In this document: piece by piece, positions 42,133 through 49,394 of the stretch
Layout of the letters: every line of letters begins with the position of its first letter
Position numbering within the stretch: position 1 is the stretch's first letter
NCBI GenBank assembly: GCA_026415575.1
Contig: JAOAGV010000025.1
Location: 1-49,394 of the forward strand
Direction of reading: 5' to 3'
DNA from: Candidatus Sumerlaeia bacterium
GTDB taxonomy: Bacteria > Sumerlaeota > Sumerlaeia > JADFCW01
DNA: 49,394 nt
Program-made: the position numbers and the translations under genes
The notes under the pieces: model-generated
Seen by the model: the letters and a program-made list of their open reading frames with translations, nothing else
Told to the model about the DNA's origin: nothing
Database searches by the model: none

Positions 42133-42581
42133 ATATCCGCAAACGTATCCGTCAAATCAACCGGCGGCGTGCGTTCACCATGGTGGAACTATTGCTCGTT
42201 CTGGTCATTCTCGGTGTTCTGGCCGCCATTGTGGTGCCCAAGTTCACCGGCCGTTCAGAACAGGCGCGCATTACCGCCGCCGAGGCTCAAATCGCCAACT
42301 TCGAGACGGCGCTGGACGCCTTCGAGGTGGACAACGGCTATTATCCCAAGGGCAGCGACGGCCTGATCGAACTGGTCGAGCAGCCCAGCAACGCCAAAAA
42401 CTGGCGCGGCCCCTATCTCAAACACGGCATCCCGAAGGACCCGTGGGGCAATGACTACATTTACGAGTATCCGGGCAAGTATCACGAGAACGGATTCGAC
42501 CTGATGTCCATGGGGCCCGACGGCCGCGTCGGCGGCGGCGATGACATCACCAACTGGCGCCATGATGATCGAGCACGATAA
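42129..42581 (+). CDS. gspG: major pseudopilin GspG
   Basis: 150 residues. The basic leader MNIRKRIRQINRRRA is cut before FTMVELLLVLVILGVLAAIVVPKF; the residue before the cut is Ala where Gly is usual, which prepilin peptidase tolerates. The globular part has the GspG signature: DNGYYPKGSDGLIELVEQP, WRGPYLKHGIPKDPWGNDYIYEYPG, and the calcium loop GPDGRVGGGDDITNW. It polymerises into the pseudopilus. AGGAGG precedes the ATG. Confidence 0.96.
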   Translation: MNIRKRIRQINRRRAFTMVELLLVLVILGVLAAIVVPKFTGRSEQARITAAEAQIANFETALDAFEVDNGYYPKGSDGLIELVEQPSNAKNWRGPYLKHGIPKDPWGNDYIYEYPGKYHENGFDLMSMGPDGRVGGGDDITNWRHDDRAR

Positions 42582-43105
42582 TGAGGAAACGATACCGCCA
42601 TAGCCGGACCATGCGCTTCGGGCGCGGCATGACGTTGATCGAACTGATCGCTGTCCTTGCGCTCCTTTCGATGGTGGTGGGGATTTCTGCACCGGCGTTG
42701 TCGCCGTTCTTTCGCGGACGGCGCCTCAACGAGGAAGCCCGCCGCCTTCTGGCGCTGACCCGCTATGCGCGGTATCAGGCCATTTCCTACGGCGTGCCGA
42801 TGGAGATTTGGTTCGATCAGAAAACGGGCGAGTACGGCCTGCGTCCGCAAACCGGCTTTTATCTGTCGGCCAAGGACGCCAACGTGACCTATCAGCTGGC
42901 CGATGATCTACAGTTCTTCTCGGAGAAAATCGCAGATGATGCCGCGGCGCAAAGCACCATTCGATTCCGCCCCGACGGAACCCTCGACAGCCAAAGCGTG
43001 GAGTCTGTTCAAGTCAAAGACACGGTGCGGAACGAGGTGGTCGAAATCGCGCGGATCGAAAATCGGCCGGCCTTTGAAATTCGGAACTTGGGGGTTGTCC
43101 AGTGA
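42581..43105 (+). CDS. gspH: minor pseudopilin GspH-like
   Basis: 174 residues. Leader ending GRG, then MTLIELIAVLALLSMVVGISAPAL with Glu at position 5 of the mature protein. The C-terminal part (RRLLALTRYARYQAISYGVPMEIWFDQKTGEYGL) matches the GspH fold, including the 'AR..A...G..v' helix. The start overlaps the gspG stop as TAATG. Order G-H-I-J-K supports the name. Confidence 0.88.
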   Translation: MRKRYRHSRTMRFGRGMTLIELIAVLALLSMVVGISAPALSPFFRGRRLNEEARRLLALTRYARYQAISYGVPMEIWFDQKTGEYGLRPQTGFYLSAKDANVTYQLADDLQFFSEKIADDAAAQSTIRFRPDGTLDSQSVESVQVKDTVRNEVVEIARIENRPAFEIRNLGVVQ

Positions 43106-43524
43106 ACGGCAAACACCACAATGGTCTGCGGACAACCTGCGGTTTTACCTTCGCGGAGCTTCTGGCCGCGATGGTCTTTATCGCCATCGTAATCCCCGTG
43201 GCCGTGCGGGCGGTAACGTTCGCCAACCGGGCGGCCCTTCTTGCCGAGCGCAAAAGAATTGCTGCCGAGCTGGCCAGCCGCGTGCTGACCGAAAAGGTCG
43301 TGACCGACGAGTGGCGCTCGGGCGGCGAGCGGCAGGGCACGTTCGGCGACAACTATCCGGGCTACCGGTGGGTGCTCGAAGACGACACATGGTCTGAGGA
43401 TGCCATGCGGGAAGTATCGGTCGAGGTGTTCTTCTCTGTCCAAGGCTTCGAATACAGTGTTCGACTGACCACGCTGGCTCCGGAAGAAGAACAAACCGCC
43501 TCGACCACGACGGGCAGCTCGTAG
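43102..43524 (+). CDS. gspI: minor pseudopilin GspI-like
   Basis: 140 residues. Leader ending TCG, then FTFAELLAAMVFIAIVIPVAVRAV; Glu at position 5. Continues NRAALLAERKRIAAELASRVLTEKV, as in GspI. GTG start at 43102 overlapping the gspH stop (GTGA). It forms the pseudopilus tip with GspJ and GspK. Confidence 0.85.
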   Translation: MNGKHHNGLRTTCGFTFAELLAAMVFIAIVIPVAVRAVTFANRAALLAERKRIAAELASRVLTEKVVTDEWRSGGERQGTFGDNYPGYRWVLEDDTWSEDAMREVSVEVFFSVQGFEYSVRLTTLAPEEEQTASTTTGSS

Positions 43525-43574
43525 TTTCCCGTCCACCGAAGGGTGGACACAAGAGCGACGAATCTGATGCAGCA

Positions 43575-44345
43575 ATGATGCGGCGCATACACACACAACG
43601 GATGGGCAGACAAGCGGGAGGATTCACCCTGCTGGAAATCCTCACCGCCACGGCCATGTTTGCCGTCCTGATCGGCGCGGTGTATGCCGTTTATTATTCG
43701 ACATTTCGGTTGCGCGAGAAATCCTATGAGGTGTTGGAAGTCTCGCTGCCACGCACGGGCGTGGCGGTGTATTTGGAAAACGATTTGGCGGCTGCACTCC
43801 CGCCCGGCGGTCTTCTGGCCGGCTCGTTTATCGGGGAGAAGCATGAGTCCAGCGGACGCCGCTTGGATACGCTCGAAATGCACACGGCCTCCGGGCTGCT
43901 CAATGAAACTGATCCGTGGGGCGACATCCAGCGCGTTCTCTACAGTCTGGAATCGGCCGAGGGCAGCCAAACCGGTGCCCGCACCAACGATTATGTCCTG
44001 ACCCGCTCGGTGACGCGCAATCTCCTTGCCTCGACCGAGGAGGAACCGGAGAAGGAGCAATTGCTTGAAGGTGTTCAGTCGCTGGAATTTTACTATTACG
44101 ACGGGGAAGCGTGGCAGGAAAGTTGGGACACGACGGCCATGGAAAACGAAATGCCGCGTGCGGTCAAGGTTACGATCTTGCTTTCGCCCGATCCCAAAAC
44201 CAATCGCGAAATCCCCCCGATCGAACTGGTTGTTCCCGTGACGGTGGCCAAAGCAGTGGCTTCCGAAGAAAGTACGTCAGGCGGCACGGGCGGAGGATCG
44301 CCGACTCCGACCCCAACGCCGAGAAATACGCCAAAGGCAAAGTAA
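43575..44345 (+). CDS. gspJ: minor pseudopilin GspJ-like
   Basis: 256 residues. Leader ending AGG, then FTLLEILTATAMFAVLIGAVYAVYYSTF. GspJ-like features: LENDLAAALPPGG after the helix, LEGVQSLEFYYYDGEAWQESWDT in the middle, and EMPRAVKVTILL. A Ser/Thr/Gly/Pro-rich tail ends the protein (GGTGGGSPTPTPTPRNTP). Longer than many GspJ because of this tail. Confidence 0.88.
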   Translation: MMRRIHTQRMGRQAGGFTLLEILTATAMFAVLIGAVYAVYYSTFRLREKSYEVLEVSLPRTGVAVYLENDLAAALPPGGLLAGSFIGEKHESSGRRLDTLEMHTASGLLNETDPWGDIQRVLYSLESAEGSQTGARTNDYVLTRSVTRNLLASTEEEPEKEQLLEGVQSLEFYYYDGEAWQESWDTTAMENEMPRAVKVTILLSPDPKTNREIPPIELVVPVTVAKAVASEESTSGGTGGGSPTPTPTPRNTPKAK

Positions 44346-44349
44346 AGTG

Positions 44350-45735
44350 ATGAACGCTTGTCGCACAGTCTATCAAACGGTTTCGACGGAGTGCCGCGCG
44401 ACACGGCGGCGCAACGGGGCTGTGCTTATTATTGTTCTCTGGATCGCTTTCGCCCTTGTCAGCATGTCGCTGATGTTCAATCACAGCATGCTCATGGAGT
44501 ATCGGGCGGCCGACAACGCCGTCGCTGCGGCACAGGCCGGCCAAGCCATCGAAGGCGCCCAGCGATACATTACCTATCTGCTAAAGAATCTCGAGGAACC
44601 GGCCCGCCTGCCGGATGTCTCGATCTATGCCAATACGCAAGCCCCGGTCGGCGAAGCCCAATTCTGGCTGATCGGGCGGACAACGGGCGACGAGACTGCC
44701 GAGAGCGTTACTTTCGGCCTGACCGATGAGGCGTCCAAGTTGAACCTCAATACCGCGACGCGCGAAATGCTGGAAATGCTCCCGACCATGACGCCCGAAC
44801 TGGCCGCGGCCATCCTTGACTGGCGCGACTCCGACAGCGACCTCTCGCCCGACGGCGCGGAATCGCAGAACTACCTGCTCCGCACGCCCAAGTATCTTTG
44901 CAAAGACTCCGCATTCGAAACGGTCGAAGAGCTGCGCTTGTTGATCGGCGCTGAATGGGAAATCCTTTTCGGCGAAGACATCAACCTCAACGGCATTCTC
45001 GATCCCAATGAAAACGACGGCGACGAAACCCCGCCGACCGACGACCGCGACGGCCAGCTGGATTGTGGCATCCTTGAATACCTGACCATCTGGAGCCGCG
45101 AGCCAAACACGCGCGAGGATGGCTCGGCCCGCATCAATATCCGCTCCAACCAATCCCAGCAATTGCAACAATACTTGCAGGAAACCTTGGGCCAAGACCG
45201 TGCTAACGCTATTTTAGGGGCCGTCGGCCAGAACCGCACCAATATCCGCAGTGTTCTCGAATTCTACATCCGCGGCGGTGTGACCGCCGATGAGGCCCTC
45301 CAGATTGAGGATGCTCTGACCGTCAGCGACAGCCAATATACGACGGGACTGATCAATGTGAACACAGCGCCGGCGGCGGTCTTGGCCTGCGTGCCCGGCA
45401 TCGGCGTCGAGTATGCTGGCCATCTGGTGGCCTATCGCACGGGCAAGAGCGAGGAACTCTACACGGTGGCGTGGGTGCTCAAGGTCCTCGACGAGCAATC
45501 GGCCATTCAGGCCGGCCCTTATCTGACCACGCGCACGTATCAATACGGCGCCGACATAGCCGCCGTCGGGCGGTCCGGCAAAGGCTATCGCCGCGTGTTT
45601 TTTGTTTTCGACACCAGCACGGGCGAGCCGACCGTGGTCTATCGCCGCGACCGGACCGGCTTGGGTTGGGCGCTCGGCACCGACGTTCGCGACCAAATTG
45701 CCTCCGGCAACGGAAGCGGGACGGTGGTCCGATGA
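44350..45735 (+). CDS. gspK: T2SS tip pseudopilin GspK-like
   Basis: 461 residues. The leader is followed by RNGAVLIIVLWIAFALVSMSLMF, lacking Glu at position 5 as GspK should. Two helix-hairpin-helix/SAM-like regions: LNLNTATREMLEMLPTMTPELAAAILDWRD and INVNTAPAAVLACVPGIGVEYAGHLVAYR. An acidic calcium-like loop (DINLNGILDPNENDGDE) lies between. This caps the pseudopilus. ATG at 44350 chosen over GTG at 44347. Its stop overlaps the next start (ATGA). Confidence 0.9.
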   Translation: MNACRTVYQTVSTECRATRRRNGAVLIIVLWIAFALVSMSLMFNHSMLMEYRAADNAVAAAQAGQAIEGAQRYITYLLKNLEEPARLPDVSIYANTQAPVGEAQFWLIGRTTGDETAESVTFGLTDEASKLNLNTATREMLEMLPTMTPELAAAILDWRDSDSDLSPDGAESQNYLLRTPKYLCKDSAFETVEELRLLIGAEWEILFGEDINLNGILDPNENDGDETPPTDDRDGQLDCGILEYLTIWSREPNTREDGSARINIRSNQSQQLQQYLQETLGQDRANAILGAVGQNRTNIRSVLEFYIRGGVTADEALQIEDALTVSDSQYTTGLINVNTAPAAVLACVPGIGVEYAGHLVAYRTGKSEELYTVAWVLKVLDEQSAIQAGPYLTTRTYQYGADIAAVGRSGKGYRRVFFVFDTSTGEPTVVYRRDRTGLGWALGTDVRDQIASGNGSGTVVR

Positions 45736-47177
45736 AAGGCAAGAAGTATTCATCGCTATTGGGTTTGGCCTTCGATGGCGAGAGCATGAAGGCGGTATTG
45801 TTGCAGCGCAGCGGCCATCGCGTGCGTTGCCGCCAGGCGCTGCAAGTGGCCTTGTCGCTCAACCCGGTCTCCAGCGACCCCAATCTGGCCGGCCGCGAAA
45901 TCCGCAACCACCTGTCGGAAGCGGGCATTCGCGAACGCCATTGCGTGGTCTGTGTTCCGCTGCAATGGGCGCTGATCGTTCAAAGCGATCTTCCGGACCT
46001 TCCCGAAAGCGATCAGAGGAGTTATTTGGAGTTGCAAGCCGAGCGGCGCTTTCCGTTTGCACTCGAAGACCTCTCTCTGGCGATCAATCGCTGTCAGGCG
46101 CCCGACGGTTCGCGCGGGGCGACCTTGGCCGCCATTCCGCGGCAACACATCACGGCGCTGCAAAAAACGCTGCACGCAGCCAAGCTGCGCCCCGTCGGCA
46201 TTACGTTCGGCATCACGTCGTTGTGCGAGTTCGACTCCATTCCGCAGGGAACTGCCGTTCTTGTGGCGGGCAATCGCGGGATTGACTTTGCCATCGCTTT
46301 CGGCCGCGGCCTGCTGGCCCTACGCTCAATCGGCACGGGACACAGTGTGGATTCGACCGCCGAGTCGCAAGATACGGGGGAAATTGTGCGGCAAATCCGC
46401 ATCACTCTGGGCTTGCTGCCGGCGGGTTTGCAAAACGCTGTTCGGATTGCCCGCGTGTTTGGAGCACCGGGTCAGAGCGGCCCCATTCTGGCGGCGCTGC
46501 AGGAATCGGCCGAACGGCTGGGTTTTGACGTGCAGGCGGGCAATCTCGGGGCGTTGCATCCGGCGCTCGAAGGGGTAGACCTACCGGCCGATGCCTCCGC
46601 CGAATGTCTGGCGGCTGCTCTTTCGCGCCTGCTGGGCCGCCCGACCGATTTCGATTTCTTGCCGGCACAAGTCAGCCGGCTCAAGCAACTGACCGGACGG
46701 ATCAGCTCGCGCGGGACACGTTGGCTGGCCGCCAGCGCCGCCGCCCTTTTCGCCGTGTTCGGCGGACTGATGGCGTATCAGTATATCCATTTGTCGCGTT
46801 TGGAGTCGCAATGGAAGGCGATCGAGCCGCAAGTGAAACAACTCGCAGGGCTTCAGGCGCAAATCCGCCAGTTCCGCCCATGGTTCGACGCCTCGCAGCG
46901 GAACCTGCGCATTGCCCGGGCGCTGACCGAGGCCTTTCCAGAAGACGGGGCGGTGTGGGCCAAATCGCTGGAAATCCGCCAGTTGCCCGACACCGGCGAA
47001 ACGGTCGTTTCCTGTTCGGGCAAGGCGCGCAGCAATCGTGAGTGGCTGGCCGTGCTCGACCGCCTGCGCAAGACCCAAGGGATTGCCGATCTGCGCTTCC
47101 AGCAGGTGCGTGGCGAGGACCCGCTTCAGTTCACGCTGACGTTTCGATGGACCGGAGGCGAAGGCGATGGAGTTTAG
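45732..47177 (+). CDS. gspL: GspL-like: PilM-type actin fold joined to PilN-type membrane part
   Basis: 481 residues. Residues 1-330 are an actin-like ATPase fold of the PilM/GspL kind (SLLGLAFDGESMKAVLL; CVVCVPLQWALIVQSDLPDLPESDQRSYLELQAERRFPF; GTAVLVAGNRGIDFAIAFG). One membrane helix (WLAASAAALFAVFGGLMAYQYI), then a coiled region and a PilN-like ferredoxin fold ending FTLTFRW. It anchors GspE to the membrane. The ATG overlaps the gspK stop. Confidence 0.88.
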   Translation: MKGKKYSSLLGLAFDGESMKAVLLQRSGHRVRCRQALQVALSLNPVSSDPNLAGREIRNHLSEAGIRERHCVVCVPLQWALIVQSDLPDLPESDQRSYLELQAERRFPFALEDLSLAINRCQAPDGSRGATLAAIPRQHITALQKTLHAAKLRPVGITFGITSLCEFDSIPQGTAVLVAGNRGIDFAIAFGRGLLALRSIGTGHSVDSTAESQDTGEIVRQIRITLGLLPAGLQNAVRIARVFGAPGQSGPILAALQESAERLGFDVQAGNLGALHPALEGVDLPADASAECLAAALSRLLGRPTDFDFLPAQVSRLKQLTGRISSRGTRWLAASAAALFAVFGGLMAYQYIHLSRLESQWKAIEPQVKQLAGLQAQIRQFRPWFDASQRNLRIARALTEAFPEDGAVWAKSLEIRQLPDTGETVVSCSGKARSNREWLAVLDRLRKTQGIADLRFQQVRGEDPLQFTLTFRWTGGEGDGV

Positions 47178-47700
47178 AAAACGCGAGCGATTGCTGACGG
47201 TGATGGCCGTAATTGTCGTGGGCGCGTTTTTGGGCGACCGCCTAATCGTTACGCCCTTGCGCGGCCTGTATAAGAACCGCTCGGAGCGGATCCTCGAGCT
47301 GAAAAAGTCGCTCGATCAGGGCCGAATGTTGCTCGATCGCGAAAAAGACATCAAGGCACGCTGGGAGGACATGCGCAAGCAAGCCCTGCCGACCGATCCC
47401 TCGGTCGCTGAAAACATGGTCTTGCAGGCCATGAACCGATGGATTCAATCCAGCCGCCTGACGGTAACCTCGCTCAAACCGCGCTGGATTGAGGCCGAGC
47501 GGGCGGAGTATAAGACGCTTGAATGCCGCGTGGCGGCGCAGGGCAATTTGCCCGCGTTGGCACGATTCCTGTATGAACTGGAACGGGACCCGCTTCCGTT
47601 GCGGGTCGAGGAAATCGAGGTTTCCTCGCGCGACGACCGCGGCCAAGTCTTGACGGTTGGCTTGCGCTTTACGGGGTTGGTTCTCTTGGGAGGGAAATAA
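47167..47700 (+). CDS. gspM: GspM/PilO-like inner-membrane protein
   Basis: 177 residues. N-terminal membrane helix (LLTVMAVIVVGAFLGDRLIV), coiled coil (KNRSERILELKKSLDQGRMLLDREKD), then a small alpha/beta domain (NMVLQAMNRWIQSSRLTVTSLKP...LERDPLPLRVEEIEV), the PilO/GspM pattern. It pairs with GspL. The start overlaps gspL by 11 bases. Confidence 0.85.
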   Translation: MEFRKRERLLTVMAVIVVGAFLGDRLIVTPLRGLYKNRSERILELKKSLDQGRMLLDREKDIKARWEDMRKQALPTDPSVAENMVLQAMNRWIQSSRLTVTSLKPRWIEAERAEYKTLECRVAAQGNLPALARFLYELERDPLPLRVEEIEVSSRDDRGQVLTVGLRFTGLVLLGGK

Positions 47701-48542
47701 TGCGGACACAAAGGGCAATCCTAATGGCAGTGGCGGCGTGGATGGTGGCCGCGCTGGCGGTTGATGCAGCCTCTCCGCGGGACCGTTTCGGCTCGTCGCG
47801 CTCAGACTCCGACCGGTCGCGATCGGATTCCAACCGGTCGCGCTCGGGGTCCGAGCGTTCGCGGTTTGAAATGGGCTCGTCGCGCGTTGCCCCGGCCCCG
47901 GCACAACCGCCGGCCCCGTCGCCGGCCCCTGTGCGGCCGCCGTCAAGGCCCGAATCCGGCCCATCGCGTTCAAGCGAGTGGGTCCCGTCGGGCGATGCCG
48001 GGTTTGACGCCTTTCGCCTTGTAATGATCCGAAATATCTTCGACGCCGAGCGCAGGCCGTATGTGCCGCGACCGACCACGCGGACGGAAGAAGCACGCCC
48101 GCCGCGCGTGGACCAGATTGCAGTGCTGGGCTCGTGGATCAACCGCACCTCGACGGCGACCGAGACCCTTGTGTTTCTGAGCGGTACCCTTCCGCAATAC
48201 AACACCATTGCGCGGGCAGGCAATACCGTCGGGGAGTTTCATGTCATGGATGTTCGGACGGACTTTGTGCAGTTGAAAAATGGTTCACAAATTTTTGTGG
48301 TGCCTGTCGGGGGCGGCTTGCGCCGCCGCGAAGGTGGGCCATGGGAACTGGCCTTGGCCTTGGAAGCGCCGCCTATGCCCATGGGGGCGCCCGTGCCGGC
48401 GTTCGGTCCGACAATGCCTGCCGCCATGACAAGTCCCGCCGCCGCCCCCGTGCAGAGTCCACAGGCCCCGGCGGGCGACAGTTCCCCCGATGAAATTCTC
48501 AAGCGGCTCATGGAACGACGCCGACAGGAGGAATCGAAATGA
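47700..48542 (+). CDS. GspC/PilP-like periplasmic protein with Arg/Ser repeats
   Basis: 280 residues. Signal or anchor segment (RAILMAVAAWMVAALAVDAAS), a stretch of seven-residue repeats SRSDSDR/SRSDSNR/SRSGSER, a Pro/Ala linker, then FRLVMIRNIFDAERRPYVPR and VDQIAVLGSWINRTSTATETLVFLSG...VMDVRTDFVQLKNGSQIF, the HR-like domain pattern of GspC/PilP that docks on the secretin. A second Pro/Ala linker and short charged helix end it. It lies directly before gspD, as expected. Confidence 0.75.
   Translation: MRTQRAILMAVAAWMVAALAVDAASPRDRFGSSRSDSDRSRSDSNRSRSGSERSRFEMGSSRVAPAPAQPPAPSPAPVRPPSRPESGPSRSSEWVPSGDAGFDAFRLVMIRNIFDAERRPYVPRPTTRTEEARPPRVDQIAVLGSWINRTSTATETLVFLSGTLPQYNTIARAGNTVGEFHVMDVRTDFVQLKNGSQIFVVPVGGGLRRREGGPWELALALEAPPMPMGAPVPAFGPTMPAAMTSPAAAPVQSPQAPAGDSSPDEILKRLMERRRQEESK
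47796..47858 (+). repeat. 21-bp in-frame tandem repeat in the gspC-like gene
   Basis: Three units of 21 bases (TCGCGCTCAGACTCCGACCG-type) coding for seven residues each, of pattern S-R-S-x-S-x-R. Confidence 0.7.
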
Positions 48543-49394
48543 AAACAACAACCCGACCCACACGGAATTGGCTGGCGTTCTTGGCCTTGGCCGGAATGAT
48601 CGCCGTCTCCGCCCAAGTTCCGGCGCAGTCCACAACCGGCACCGCTGTTACACCGGCGGCCGCGCCGACCACGGCGACCGTAACACCGCAGATACCCGCC
48701 CCGGTGCTTGCGACCACGCCCACGTTGTCGGTCGTGCCGGTTAGCACGGCAACCGTGGTCGCCGTCGAGACGAAAACCACGGGCAGCCAGCCGGCTCTGC
48801 CGGCAGCGCCCCTTACTCCGCCACCGGCCGGACCGCCGCCTGCGGTCGTCATGCCGCCGCTGCCGGTTCTGTTGCCGCCGCTGACCGACGACACTTCCGG
48901 CGAAGGACTGCGGTTCCAGTTCCGCGGCGCTCCCCTGTCGCAAGTGCTTGACTATCTCAGTGCGGCTGCCGGATTTGCCATTGTCCGCGAGGCCAACATC
49001 ACCGGCACGGTGGACGTGGTCAGCCACAAGCTGCTTACCAAAGATGAGGCGGTGCTGCTTCTGGACACCATTCTGGCGCAGAAAGGGCTGGCGGCCGTCC
49101 GCAGCGGCGAGCGGACGCTGACCATTGTGAAACGCGATGAGGCGCGCGTGCGCGATCTGCCCATCCGCGTCGGCAGCGACCCGGAGCAGATTCCAAAGAC
49201 CGACGAGATGGTCACCCAGATCATGCCGGTTCGCTATGCCAGCGCCAGTCAGTTGATGCAGAACGTGCAATTGCTTCTGCCGCAGGATACGGTCATCACA
49301 GTCAATGATAACAGCAACGCGATCATTCTGACGGACACGCAAATCAACATCCGGCGCGTGGCAGAAATCATTAAGGCGCTCGACACGCAAATCT
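48539..49394 (+). CDS. gspD: T2SS secretin GspD, N-terminal part (runs off the window)
   Basis: 285 codons seen, open to the end. Signal peptide (WLAFLALAGMIAVSAQVPAQ), a long Thr/Pro/Ala/Val linker of about 85 residues, an N0 domain (LRFQFRGAPLSQVLDYLSAAAGFAIV...TLTIVKR), then an N1 domain (QIMPVRYASASQLMQNVQLLLPQDTVITVNDNSNAIILTDTQINIRRVAEIIKALD in pieces), as in outer-membrane secretins. The membrane-spanning C-terminal barrel lies beyond the window. ATG overlaps the previous stop (ATGA). The long Pro/Thr linker before N0 is unusual. Confidence 0.93.
   Translation, partial: MKTTTRPTRNWLAFLALAGMIAVSAQVPAQSTTGTAVTPAAAPTTATVTPQIPAPVLATTPTLSVVPVSTATVVAVETKTTGSQPALPAAPLTPPPAGPPPAVVMPPLPVLLPPLTDDTSGEGLRFQFRGAPLSQVLDYLSAAAGFAIVREANITGTVDVVSHKLLTKDEAVLLLDTILAQKGLAAVRSGERTLTIVKRDEARVRDLPIRVGSDPEQIPKTDEMVTQIMPVRYASASQLMQNVQLLLPQDTVITVNDNSNAIILTDTQINIRRVAEIIKALDTQI

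Overview
The window is GC-rich bacterial chromosome with dense, short-gapped operons. A type II secretion (T2SS) operon with a secretin and a Tat-like leader point to a diderm. Group 3c-like [NiFe] hydrogenase, heterodisulfide-reductase and NADH-diaphorase genes point to an anaerobic hydrogen-metabolising life. The lone pilin (positively charged leader, FTLIELLIVVAIIAILAA, then a short globular domain) and the low-complexity secreted proteins resemble uncultured PVC/FCB-type phyla (Sumerlaeota or Hydrogenedentota-like). That placement is an inference with low confidence. No rRNA, tRNA or CRISPR was seen.

Left part (1-21.2 kb), mostly housekeeping and envelope genes: the tail of a Gfo/Idh/MocA oxidoreductase; a class V aminotransferase and serA (serine/glyoxylate metabolism); a secreted Tyr/Gly-rich protein with cohesin-like domains; an IspH fused to a UbiA-like membrane domain; two small uncharacterised proteins; a PhnD-like binding protein with an orphan histidine kinase; a secreted YdjY-acylphosphatase fusion; a five-bladed-propeller glycosidase-like protein; an MFS permease; a pilin; a membrane protein; a LysE-type exporter; and nadD, an ABC ATPase, ruvA and ruvB.

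Middle part (21.3-36.7 kb), one leftward cluster of 18 genes. In transcription order: hydrogenase maturation protease, hdrC, hdrB, the N-terminal half of hdrA, DRTGG protein, RsbW-like ATPase, a [FeFe]-hydrogenase-like Fe-S protein, second DRTGG protein, PHP phosphoesterase, second HATPase protein, nuoE-like, 2Fe-2S ferredoxin, nuoF-like, a chimera of a NuoG/HoxU-type ferredoxin module with the C-terminal half of HdrA, a four-helix-bundle S23 gene, mvhD, mvhG and mvhA. The layout predicts a soluble flavin-based electron-bifurcating complex joining H2, NAD(H), ferredoxin and a disulfide-type acceptor. It appears to be built from Mvh-Hdr parts plus the diaphorase and accessory genes normally found beside trimeric [FeFe] hydrogenases; no catalytic [FeFe] subunit is present. 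HdrA is split into two genes about 7 kb apart. Two CRP/FNR-type palindromes lie upstream.

Right part (36.7-49.4 kb): a roughly 1.1 kb non-coding region with two copies of a palindromic MITE-like element, then a strong sigma-54 type promoter with an NtrC-like palindrome. These precede a Gly/Pro-rich secreted protein and a T2SS operon (gspE, F, an unknown gene, G, H, I, J, K, L, M, C-like, and D running off the end). gspE carries a one-base frameshift. Several intergenic gaps hold 7-mer or 9-mer short tandem repeats and short dispersed palindromes.
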